From NCBI GenBank assembly GCA_018296165.2, contig JACKQL020000007.1:310001-374000 (forward strand): a stretch of DNA of 64,000 nt, written 5' to 3'. Under the pieces are notes generated by a model. The model searched no databases, was not told the origin of the DNA, and saw only the letters and a list, made by a program, of their open reading frames with translations. This document shows, in pieces, positions 45,372 through 56,167 of the stretch; positions within the stretch are counted from its first letter, which is position 1; each line of letters begins with the position of its first letter. The position numbers were made by a program, and so were the translations under genes. The stretch comes from Termitomyces sp. T153 (taxonomy: Eukaryota; Basidiomycota; Agaricomycetes; Agaricales; Lyophyllaceae).

Positions 45372-47660
45372 TTGCCAGGCACATTCATAGAAAGTTTCCT
45401 TAATGCCCCCCTATTGCCTCTTACTCCAACTGACTCTATCTTCTCCCCAGAAGCTCACTCTATTCCCACTTTGCCAATTAACCCCCAGAACCCTATTCCA
45501 CTGCCAATACCAACTATCACTAACATGAACAACAACCTCACTGCTCAGCATGCTAGAATGCCACCACACAATGACACTACTGCACCAAAGTGGGACAAGA
45601 GTCATCCCAGGGAATTACCTCAATACTTTAATGGACTGGACTACCTTGTTGCTGACTGTGGCATCACAGATGACACTCAGAAGAAGGATTATGCAGCTTG
45701 CTACTTCTCATATGACACTGTGGAAACCTGGCTTGGCTTACCCAAATTTGGCAACAACATCATCATTGGCAACAATGCACCTCAACCTTACACATACCAG
45801 GAATGGAAGGCAGCAGTGCTCAGGATGTACCCTGGCACTGATGCTAGTGCTTGTTACAACCTTGGCAATCTCAAATGACTTGTCAACCAAACCTTTAACA
45901 ATGGCTTAGTGACTTTGGGAAGGTTCTCTGATTACTATCAGGACTTCCAACATATTGCTAGATGGCTCCTTGCTAACAGCAAGCTCTACTGCAATGAGGA
46001 ACATTATCTCTTGCAACAAGGTATCCCCACATTGCTATGGTCCAAAATTGTTTGCCAACTTGAAATCACTCTTCCTGACCATCAGCCAGAGAGCCCTTAT
46101 GATATTGACCAGGTCTTTGAAGGTGCTAAATGGGTTTTGAAGGGCACAGACTCATCTACTACTAAGACCAGCAATGGCACCACTAGTATCACTTCATCAC
46201 CAATTGCTAATGCCCCAGTTTTGCCATCACCTACTCCTAAGCAGGAAACCCTCAAGTTAGTGACAACTACAGCAATTGTCAGTGCCTTGGAACATCTAGA
46301 AGCCCTCTTGACCAACAACAATGCTCAGCCCCACAAACAGTTCACCAGCAGCACTTGCCACTTCTGTGGCAGGGGTGCGGTGGCTCAGCTGGCACCATCG
46401 CGTCCCAAAGTGGGTCACATGATCTGCGAGTGCAAGGTCGGGGTTTCGACTCTGGCTGAGTGTGCCTGTGTGGAAAACACCTTAGACACCACGTGGGTTA
46501 TTTCAACGCCGCCGGAAAGCCACTGCCCGCACGTGCTGACTTGGGAGGCTTTGTGGTGCAGGCCAGTGGGGACTGACCAAACAGCACGTGGTTCGATGAG
46601 GCAAGGTGACCACCACGCTTGTGATCTGATGAGAAAAACAGAGGATTTCCCTGGCACGACGGATTTGGGAGAGGATTAAGGTTCTCGCTGACCAAGCGGG
46701 TCGTGGTACGGGTAGGGGTGAGAATAGGATGTCAATAGTTCGATCAGGCTGCCAATGCATTGTGTGGTCCATCGGGTGGTTCGGTTGAAGCGCCGATTTG
46801 ATCGGGTGCCTAGCTTGAAGGGTGCGGCATGACTGTCATTGGAGCGGATGCTGGATCATTCCGTCATGGGTTTACCCGGGATTGATCTTCCGAAGGGAGC
46901 CTCTGGGCATGGGGAAGGGTGGAGTCGTGACCACCCTTGGTTGAGGGTTGACTAGAGGAAGGCATGAGCTTGCCGACTGGGCTTCTAAGTCCTACACCAA
47001 TCAACTCCAATCAAGCCCTGCTGAGTACAGCTGGGTTTAGAAATTGGGACGGCACGTTAGCGGCAGATGGTAGGGGGATTTAGCAGTGGGAAGTAGTATG
47101 AACTCCAATGAAGTCAAATTGTAGTAAAGTGGCTATGAGGCATAACCGGCATCGGCTGAAAAGAGATCTGGCCGGAGAACTAATTGGAGTGTCTATAATT
47201 ACCATCCCCCTTTATGTACTGCAGGACCTAAGATACAATGGTCACATGTAAACTAGGGCCTCGAAGAAAATAATATCATTGCAGCAGCAGCAGCCACTTC
47301 TCTGGCAAAACAGGTCACATGATAGTCTGTGGCAACTGTATCAAAATGGTATACATGATTCAACAGGGTAAGATCCATCACAACATTGAAGGCAAGATCA
47401 TTTTACCATCTGGTGCTATGATTCCAAACTATTTTGGCAAACAACTCTATATGGAATGGATTGAGGAATGGCACCATCTCAATCCAGGACAAATCGTAAT
47501 AGGCAGACTCTCTTCAAACACTAACCCTGACCCAGAGCAAGCAGCTATGCAGCAGTCACTAATTCACAAGGTAATGCAACAGGACATTGCTATGGGCAGA
47601 GCACTCAGCAAGGAAGAATGGGTCAAGGCTTTAGAACATGAACTATTTGTGCTATGATGA
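45372..47660 (+). pseudogene. B1 gag, interrupted by a SINE-like insert
   Basis: From 45372 the frame reads through FIESFLNAP and PQYFNGLDYLVADCG to GTDASACYNLGNLK, where a CGA-to-TGA stop occurs at 45876. It continues LVNQTF...FSDYYQDFQHIARWL to a knuckle starting CHFCG at about 46355. There the insert 46372-47292 splits the knuckle, and reading resumes SGKTGHMIVCGNCIKM at about 47300. The uninterrupted version is seen in B3 (about 59800-59860, minus). Gag packages the element RNA. Confidence 0.85.
46372..47292 (+). mobile_element. SINE-like retroposon with tRNA-type pol III promoter, 921 bp
   Basis: The insert has an exact A-box TGGCTCAGCTGG (46381-46392) and a near-consensus B-box GTTTCGACTCT (46443-46453), 9 of 11 bases. 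It ends in a (GCA)n tail. It is flanked by the 15-bp duplication GCCACTTCTGTGGCA (46357-46371; one mismatch at 47293-47307). The related gag copy in B3 has the empty site. CpGs are plentiful, unlike in the host element, so insertion was recent. The 61-base box spacing and the 921-bp length are large for a SINE. No coding potential was seen. Confidence 0.65.
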
Positions 47661-49955
47661 CCAGGCAAAAAGTTTGATGGTGTACAAGTCCCCTGTGTGG
47701 CATATCAACCAGCAAATGATTCCCCCAAGGCAACACCCTCGACTAGCAACACCTCAGCAATTAATCCCCCTTCTGACTCTGTACTGACTCCTGCCACTAG
47801 GCCTGCAGACAAAGGCAAAGCAACTGAATGAACTGTCACTAATGAAAAACTGCCTGTTGCTAAGGAACCTGTTACTCAGCCTCCCATCCACCCATTTTCT
47901 GGCATCCCAGGTCACTATACCCTGCCTGCTAATCAAAATTTTGCTGCTTTCAAGAGAGCTAACAATGGCACATATCAAACTATGCCACCTATCTACAATA
48001 TCAAGCAATCTAAGGTGGTTTTTAAAAGGGTTTTAAGCACCAAGGTCAGAGTCTCAGTTGGCAAACTTTGCTCAGTATCATAGGACATCAGAAATTAGTT
48101 TAGAACCACTGTCACACCCAAGCAATTTGTAGGAGCTAGCACCAACACAGTACAGAACCCCAGCAATATTTTTGAAGATGCTTTACTGACTTTTGCCATT
48201 GAAGAACCCCAGTGTTTGCTAGGATCCAATGTTGCTACTGCTAATGGACTTACATCAGACAAGGCCCAAGTTGCATTGGTTGACCCCATCAAAGCATATA
48301 TTGATTTGCTACCTCCTGGAGAAGAGCCTGTGGTGCTCACCATTGCTAAGGATTCCCAATCACTTCAATCTATCATGATGCTAATCAACAATAAAGAGGA
48401 AATAGAATGCATTACTGACAGTGGCTCCCAGATTATCTAGATGTCTGCTGAAATTGCTAGTGACTCTTGGACTGTCTAATGACCCCAGTATTGTGTTAAA
48501 CATGTAGAGCACTAACGTTACCATGGATTGATCACTAGGACTTGCTTGCAATGTTCTCTGCACCATTGGCAATATAACAGTTTATCTACAGATACATGTT
48601 TTATGGTCTCTCACCTACAATATTCTACTTGGACACCCCTTTGGCATTTTAACTTGGAGTGTGGTCAATACACTTAGTGATGTAGAGACCACCATTACTA
48701 TTATGGACTCCAACACTGGCATGTGGTGAACAATACCAACATTTCCACACGTTAGATTAAAAAGAAACAATCAACAAAATGTTTGCTATGAGACTGACCC
48801 ACCCCATTGTTTTCATCACCAAAGACATTGACAACAATGATAGCAACATAGCAGTCATTATCAGCTTGATCATTCAACTGGTCTAGCAATGTGTATAGCT
48901 TCTTGTGCTTTGGACAAAGATGTATTACTTACAGATTCGTCCACACAGACAAACCCTGCCTTAGCCTACCTTTATACTACCACTAGTGATCTTTCTGAAT
49001 TTTCTTTACCCCCACAATTCATATCTTGTTTCTACTGATTCTTCTACTCCTTTAATTCTTGGACAAACTCCCAATTGATACAAGTGATCCAGACACTACT
49101 CCCACTTATGTTAATATCCCATTTCCTGCTCAGTTTGTTGCTAACAAATCTGCTAAAAGAAAAGGAGTATAGGTAAAGAAGAAGTACAAGCCCATTGCTA
49201 TGAAGACCAAATCCATCACTGGCCACATTAGTGAAGACTCTAGAATTGAGCAACACATCCTTGACAATCCCCTAGTGATGATGCCACCACTCAACCCAAA
49301 TCTGCCACCATTCATTCCAACCCAGCAATCCACTAGTGAATGGCAAGCAAAACTCATCAGAGACCACAACACTGGCTTTCTTACTAGCAACAAAATCAAC
49401 ATTCTTGTGAACGTGGTCACCAAACAAGAAAAGGCCTTTGCTTTGGAAGACTCTGAACAAGGAAGTTTGTGCCCCAACTTCTTTCTGCCAGTATGCATAC
49501 CAACAATTCCTCATGTACCCTGGATTCAGCACAATTGCCCCATACCTCCAGGACTAGAAAAAGAAGTTTGTGAAATTATTTGTGACAAGACCAAAGCTGG
49601 CATGTATGAACCCTTGAACTCAGCTTATCACTCATGCTGGTTTTGTGTCCTGAAGAAGAATGGTAAGCTCAGGATTGTACACAGTATTGAGCCACTAAAC
49701 TGTGTCACTATTTGCCATTCTGGAGTTCCCCCTTTCCCAGATCATGTTGCTGAATCTTTTGCTGGATGCATTTGTAGCACTACACTTGACCTCTGTGTTG
49801 AATATGACAAGCAAGTTATCAACCCCACTTCACATGACTTAACAACATTCCAGACCCCCTTTGGCACACTCTGCTTAGTAACCTTGCCAATGGGTTGGAC
49901 AACCTCTGTGCCAATATTCCACAATGACATTACCTTCATACTTCAGCCAGAGATC

Positions 49956-51120
49956 TGTCAGGGTCCGCTGACCTCGGGGGCGCAGCTGCACTGGGCGAGT
50001 CCTTACTAGGCGGGCGTGATTCCCCTGCATTGGTGACCGGACACTTGAAGACGTTCTGGGTCCTGGTGGTTTGCGCGGGTAATTGGGGAGATGTGATCCA
50101 GACAGGTCCGGGAAGGTCCGGAGAAGTCGGATTGTGGGGAAATGAGACGGTCTTGGCGGGGTTCAAGCAGAAGGCCGTACGGGAGATTTGCGGAAGCAAG
50201 GGAGTAGGTGGCTGTGTGATCAATGGGGGCGGAGCCGGGGTTTGATGGGAGATCATTTGGAGTTGATGGAGTCCGGGACCGAGCGAAGAGTGAGGTTCGG
50301 ACCTGGTAAGGGGTGTCGGGGTTCGTAATTATAATCGCGGAGTTCGTGAGGTCGTTAGGGTTGATGAAGAATTGGGCACAAGGGTCAGACGACGTCACCG
50401 AGACGGCGTTGGACGAGACAATATGGAACAAGAGTAGATTCGAGTGGAGGTACGAAACGATAACGAGAACGATAACGAAAAGGGGACGAGACAAGACCAG
50501 GAGACTGAGATAAGACCGGGAGACTGAGATAAGACCGGGAGACTGAGATAAGACCGGGAAACTGAGAGTAAGGAGAAAGAGACACGAAAACGAACACGAA
50601 ACACAAAAAGGAAGCAATCAGACCATAGGTAACGTTAAGCAATATCAAGACTGGAGTACGAAGAGCTACTCGATGACTTATATACTGACTACCGGAGGAC
50701 TTCGGGGTACGTCGGCTGTGGCGGCGGGGCTTGGCGGGGCTTGACGGAGTGGGCGGGTGTCGGTTGTGATCGAAGATCGTGCCGCGCTGATACGTTGATG
50801 GGATTGCGGGTTGTTCCGAGGTTGTCGTGATATTCCGGAATAGGTCGGAGGAAGCAGGGTGTTGAGTTAATGATGGGTGGGCGAAGATCAGGAATAGCGG
50901 GGGTGGTTCTCGGGGTTTGGGAAGCCCAGGGTAAGTGTCAGTGGCTGCGGGGCAGGCACCGAAGTTGGCCAGGGGGCCGTCGGAGTTAGCTGGGGAGGTG
51001 TCGGAGTTAGCCGAAGTAGGCGTGGGCATGGGCGGAAGTTCGGCGGAGCGTTGGGGGTCCTTTTGGGGGTTCGGGGGTTTGATGGACGATGTGCGGGGTT
51101 TTGGGGAACGGGTCGTGACA
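49956..51120 (-). repeat. Family A solo LTR, youngest copy
   Basis: 1165 bp, TGTCACGACC (minus, from 51120) to CTGACA at 49956, with a perfect 5-bp target duplication AGATC (49951-49955 and 51121-51125). It splits the B1 RT between Glu and Ile codons. It retains many CpGs, unlike the other family A LTRs, so it inserted most recently. Confidence 0.92.
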
Positions 51121-51950
51121 AGATCCCTCATCATGTACTCAGTTTTATCAATGATGTTGGCACCAAAGGACCCAAGGATTGGAGGATTGTTAATGGTATA
51201 ACCAATAAGCATCCTGCTAATCCAAACATCTGCCCAGTGCTATGAGAGTTCTTTGAACTTCACAACCAAATTCTCCAGAAAATGAAGCACTGTAGTAGTA
51301 TGTTCTCAGGTCACAAGCTTGTCTTATGCACCCTGACCTTCAAGATCCTTGGTCATGTTTGTACACCTAGTGGTCAATTTCCAGATGAGAGTTGCTTAGC
51401 CTACTCAAGCACTGAAGCCCTTGCAAGTCACTATCAGAAGTCCAAGCCTTTCTGGGTATAGTCAGAGTTCTTTTTTGTCAAGAATTTTGCTCACTGCATC
51501 AACAACTTAACAAAACTTACTTGGGTTGGTATCCCCTTTGAATTTGGCCCAGACCAGATCAAAGCTCAGTGAGACCTCATTAAAGCTTTACAAGATGCTA
51601 AGCCCCTAGTTCCTATCAATTATAAATTGACTGACTCTGTCATCTTAGTGGTTGACACATCATATATTGCTGTCAGCTTCTACCTTTGTCAGTGCACTAG
51701 TAACAACTGCAAAGAATGCTGCTACAACTGCTTCAGCTCCATCACTCTTAATGATAGGGAGTCTAATTTAGTCAGCCCAAGTTGGAACTCTACAGCCTTT
51801 ATTGAGTGCTTCAAGCTTTATGGATGTACCTCATGGCATTAGGAACCTCATCATTGAAATTGACACTTGCTATATCAAGGGTATGCTATATAATCCTGAC
51901 ATCCAGCCCTCTGCTAGCATGAATTGCTGGATCATGGTGATTCTTATAAT

Positions 51951-53009
51951 TGTTACAACCCACCCCTGGACCTCTGGACCTTCCTCTAGAACACCCCATC
52001 CCCCCAAAGCCTCCCCCAATGCTTCTCTCAGATCACCCCAACCTTTGTTGACCCATGGTGCCTGTCCCAGCTAACTCCAATGCTTCCTCAGCAAACTTTA
52101 ATGACCTCCTGGCAAACCTGGGCACATTTCCTGTGGGCCTCCTCAGCTCCTCCTCTTGCCTACAAGGCCCCCAAGCCTCTCCAACACTTCCTCTGGCACA
52201 GGCATATGTTACTCAACCACTTCCTGCAACCCACACAACCACTCTGGAGTTTCCCGATGACTATGGGACAGGCCATGTTCCCATCAAAATATCACTGTGG
52301 CCTGCCCTCTGTCCAATCAGAGCCAACACCCATCAACTCCACATGGCTCTGACAAGTCCCACCATTGTGCCTTCAACACCCAGAGAAGGTCCAGTAGTTA
52401 GTATATAAAGATGTAGAGTAGCATCTGTTACCTTAGTCTTGATATTATCTACTTTACTTAGTTACTTGTGTCTCATGTTTTCCTCTGTTTTCCAGTCTTG
52501 TCTCTGTTTCTACTATTAGCCTCAAATCTATTTCCTTTCTCAGTTCCATCTCATCTTGTCTGTCTCTGTTTCCTTTATTGTTCCTAAGTCCTTTTCAACT
52601 CTGACATCATCACAAACTCTGTGCACATGCTACAACTCTTCCAACATTCTTACAACAACTCTGGACCTTGCCCTATGCTTGGCCCTGGAACCCATCACTC
52701 CTAATTTATCCCCCATCAAACTCCAGCTCCACTCTCATCACCTGTGAAGCCTCCACTTACCCCACAGCCCATACACTTGCTTACAAACTTGTACCTGATG
52801 CCTGTCCAAGCTCAATGTTTAATATACTTGGTCTTAGACTTCCCTGGACCACCTCAGACTTGGTTGGACCACTTTTCCAAGCTTCTCCTTGCAAGTATCT
52901 GAAGTCCACACCAACCCTGGAGCACTAGGTTATAAGCACAAGACATCACATCCACCGATTAAGGACTCACCAAGTGTAGCTGAGCCCCTGTGGTCAGTGG
53001 AACCTGACA
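51951..53009 (+). repeat. Family A solo LTR in B1 RNase H
   Basis: 1059 bp, TGTTACAACC...GAACCTGACA, with TATATAA and AGTCTTGATATT (52435-52446). RNase H reading resumes after it (MFHFELVHIKG). Flanks are ATAAT and ATGTT, plausibly both decayed from ACGTT. Confidence 0.85.
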
Positions 53010-53742
53010 ATGTTTCACTTTGAACTTGTTCATATCAAAGGTACTTACTATGGTCCAGACAGTCTTTTGCAATGCCTACTCCAGCCTAGCAACCCTATTC
53101 CTGATGATAGCGACAACTCTGTATATGAGGACTGGATTGATTGGTTACATGGCTTCATTTATCAAGTCCAACTTCCACTGCTACTCCTTCACCAAGTGTC
53201 CTCCACCTCATGACTATTACCCCCTATCCATGAGTTCCAGCCTCTCCAGCCCTTAGCAACATTTGTGAGTGATGACAGTGATAACTCAGCCCTAAGGCTA
53301 GCAAATAGCAATGATATTCTGCCTCTATGTGATGATGGCACCACCACCTACAATGATGTACCCCATAGCACCAAGGCCATCACTAACAACACCTGCATGC
53401 TCTTAGTAAAAAAATGGCTCAATAACTGCATTAGACCTGAAGGCCTTAGTAATGCTAAATATGCCACCTTCATTTGCTATGCATTGATGTTCTTTATTGC
53501 TGGTGGCAAGCTTTGGCAACAAAACAGAGATGGTGCCCATAAGCTTTTCATTCCTATCAATTGCTGCTTACATGTCTTGAAAGCCATACATGACAATTTA
53601 GAACATAGAGGCCTTTTTGCTACTGCTTAGCTCTCCTAGAATGCTTTTGGTGGCCTCAAGTTAGTGCTGACCTTGTTTGATACATGCATACTTGCTACAT
53701 TTGCTAAATTCACCAGACAACCAAAGTTCTTCTTCTGCTGAC

Positions 53743-54725
53743 TGTTACAACCCGCTCCCTGAAACCCCAACCTTGTTTCCAGCTACCTGCTCCCCCAGAG
53801 TTACTTCCAATACCTCCTCAAACTTCTCCAACCTTTGTTGACCCATGATGCCCACTCTGGGTAACTCCAATGCTTCTCCAGCAGACTCTGGCAGCTCCCT
53901 GGCTAGCTCCCTGGCTAACTCTGATGCCTTCTCTGCAGCTGTCAATACTTTCCTTGCCTCTTCTAGGCCCCTGGAACTCTCTTCCACTGTTTCTGACTCT
54001 TTGGCATATGTCACCAGCTCATCACCCTGGTTTACCCAACCAACTCCAGAGCATCATGATGACCATGGGATGGCCTGCATCCTCAACTGATCCCATCAGA
54101 ACATCACTGCAGCATGTCCCCTGATCACAACTAATACCTGTTGACTTTGTGTGGCTCCAACAAGCCCCACCACCTGTGTCTTGTATTTCTCTCTGTTTTG
54201 TCTCTATCTCTATTTTGAGTTTTGAATCCATCTCTTTTCTCAGTTCCATCTTGTCTTGCCTTTGTCTCATCTCAACTGTCTCTATTTCCTTTTTCATTCC
54301 TAAGTTCCTTTCATCTCTGACATTATTACAAATTCTGTGCACATGCCACAAACCTTCAAATATTCTTATGACAACTCTGAACCTTGCCCTATGCTTGGCC
54401 CCAAAACTCATCATTCCTGATTGATCTCCCATCAAGCTCTGGCTCTGCTCCCATCACTTGCAAAGCCTCTGCTTACCCTGCAGTCCATATACATGCCTAC
54501 AAACTTGTTCCTGACACCCACCCAAGCCTAACATTTAATATACTTGGTCTTAGACTTTCCTGGACCCCTCCAGACTTGCTCAGACTGCTTCCCTTAGCTT
54601 CCCCTTGCCAGCCCCTATAGTCCACACCAACCCTGGAACACTAGGTTTTAAGCACAGGACATTGTGTCTACCTAGTAAGGACTTGCCCAGTGTAGCTGAG
54701 CCTCCATGGTCAGCAGAACCTGACA
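53743..54725 (+). repeat. Family A solo LTR in B1 integrase
   Basis: 983 bp, TGTTACAACC...GAACCTGACA. It lacks the TATA/RNA-start block present in other copies, an internal deletion. Flanks are CTGAC (53738-53742) and CCAAC (54726-54730), both one CpG decay step from CCGAC. Confidence 0.87.
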
Positions 54726-55738
54726 CCAACTGTTGCTATGCCAGTACCCTTGTTCAGCAAGATATACATTGACACCATGTTCATGCCACCATTGTATAAG
54801 TTCAAGTATATTATCCAAGAATATTGTTTGCTAACTCACTACTTCAAGTTCTGCATGCTTGCTAAAGAGAATACTGAAGTCATTGCCAAGTGGTTATACA
54901 AGGATGTCATCTGTCATTGGGGAGCCCTTAGCAAAATTGTCTCTGACAATGGAGCTCCTATCCTGAAGGCTATTGCCTACTTAGCAAAGAAGTACAACTT
55001 GCACCACATTTGAGTTTCAGGTTACAACAAGCATGCTAACAGTATAGTTGAGCAACCTCATTTCAATGTTCACTAAGCTCTCTTCAAGGCAGCTGACAGT
55101 GATCAGTTTAGGTGGAGTACAGCTACTTACTCAGTGTCTTGGTCAGAATGTATTATGATTCATAAGCAAATGGGTTGCTCCCCTTACTATGCAATGACCA
55201 GTACCCACCCTCTTCTGCCAGCTGACATAGTGGAAGTGACATACTTGCAACTGCTGCCAAACTCTTTTCTATTGTCAACTGACCTCATAGCCCACCAAGC
55301 AATAGATCTTCAACATTGCCAAGAGGACCTCAAGTGACTCCATGACAATGTTCTTAGCACCTGCCACCTAACCACCATTTGCTTCAAAGCAGAACACACT
55401 GCTACAATCTGTGACTACAACTTCCAAACTGGTGACCTCATATTAATGAGGAACACTAGAATTGAGGTGACCCATAACAAAAAGATGAGGCCTTAATACT
55501 TAGGCCCCTTTGTGGTAATTTCTTACAACCCATGGAGGTGCTTACATTCTTTGCAAACTAGATGGTTCAGTATTGCATTGCCCAGTGGCTGCCTTTTGTC
55601 TGATCCCTTATTTTGCTAGAGAACATATCTCAGTGCCTAGCAATGCCTTTGACATTGATACTTCTCACCTCCATAAACTCAAACAAACCAACCTTGTAGA
55701 TGATGATGATGCTGGCAATGATGCTAACAAAGAAGATT

Positions 55739-56167
55739 AAACATCCTTCACTAAGCCCTAGCAACCTTTCTTGACTTTGCCTTTTATCTCACTTATACTC
55801 TTTACTAGTTATTCAGAAACTGTCAGATACCATACAAAAACATCAAGTCTTTTTGTTTTGCTATTCTTTCATCACATTACAATTGTTTAAAAAGCTCTTC
55901 ACAGACATTTACATTACTATCTTATTGCTTTTGATGCTGCACTTTGCTGTTTGTTGCTAGTGCTCGGCATGCCTCTGGGGGTTTTCATGCCATGATGATT
56001 TACTGAGCATTTCCCCCATTATCACTAGCATCAGGCAATAGTTGCTAGTGCATACTGACTTATTTACCTTTGCTTATACTCTTGCCTATAATCTTATATC
56101 TCTCTCTTCTCTGATGCATTGTGATATGTTACATTTTGTTCTGGGGCCCCTTAAGGGAGTCATTCTA
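55739..56167. repeat. B1 spacer between converging pol and antisense gene
   Basis: No coding sequence is seen. Near its end and running to about 56240 are two imperfect direct repeats of about 43 bp, each containing the palindrome CCCTTAAGGG (56148-56157, and extended to CCCCTTAAGGGG at 56190-56201) followed by a GATATGAA string. It lies where the sense and antisense transcripts would meet, so it could serve both 3' ends. That role is a guess. Confidence 0.45.

Larger units (their letters stand above)
47661..55738 (+). pseudogene. B1 pol: protease, RT, RNase H, integrase
   Basis: A protease motif TDSGSQI lies at about 48415. RT (49200-49950, resuming at 51121) has VLKKNGKLRIVH, LTTFQTPFGT and LPMGWTTSVPIFHNDI, then FINDV where FIDDV would be expected. 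RNase H is at about 51640-51950 and 53010-53080 (VVDTSYIAVSFYLCQC; FHFELVHIKGTYYGPD). The integrase zinc region (GLFATA preceded by HDNLEHR) is near 53600. The core is at 54740-55060 with IYIDTMF, VSDNGAPILK and the Glu in SIVEQPHF. Three solo LTRs split the frame, and stops are common. Reading resumes correctly across each LTR, which proves the order of insertion. Confidence 0.9.

Noticed and set aside
46372..46470. tRNA gene at the start of the SINE-like insert
   Set aside because: A- and B-box-like strings are present, but they are 61 bases apart, the B-box is imperfect, and I could not fold a convincing cloverleaf. The target duplication shows a retroposon.
51951..53009. Exact 5-bp target duplication for this solo LTR
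   Set aside because: The flanks ATAAT and ATGTT do not match as they stand; only a decayed common ancestor can be proposed, so I did not claim a duplication.
53010..53260. Independent small genes between the solo LTRs
   Set aside because: Their translations continue family B RNase H and integrase across the LTR insertions, so they are pieces of one pol.
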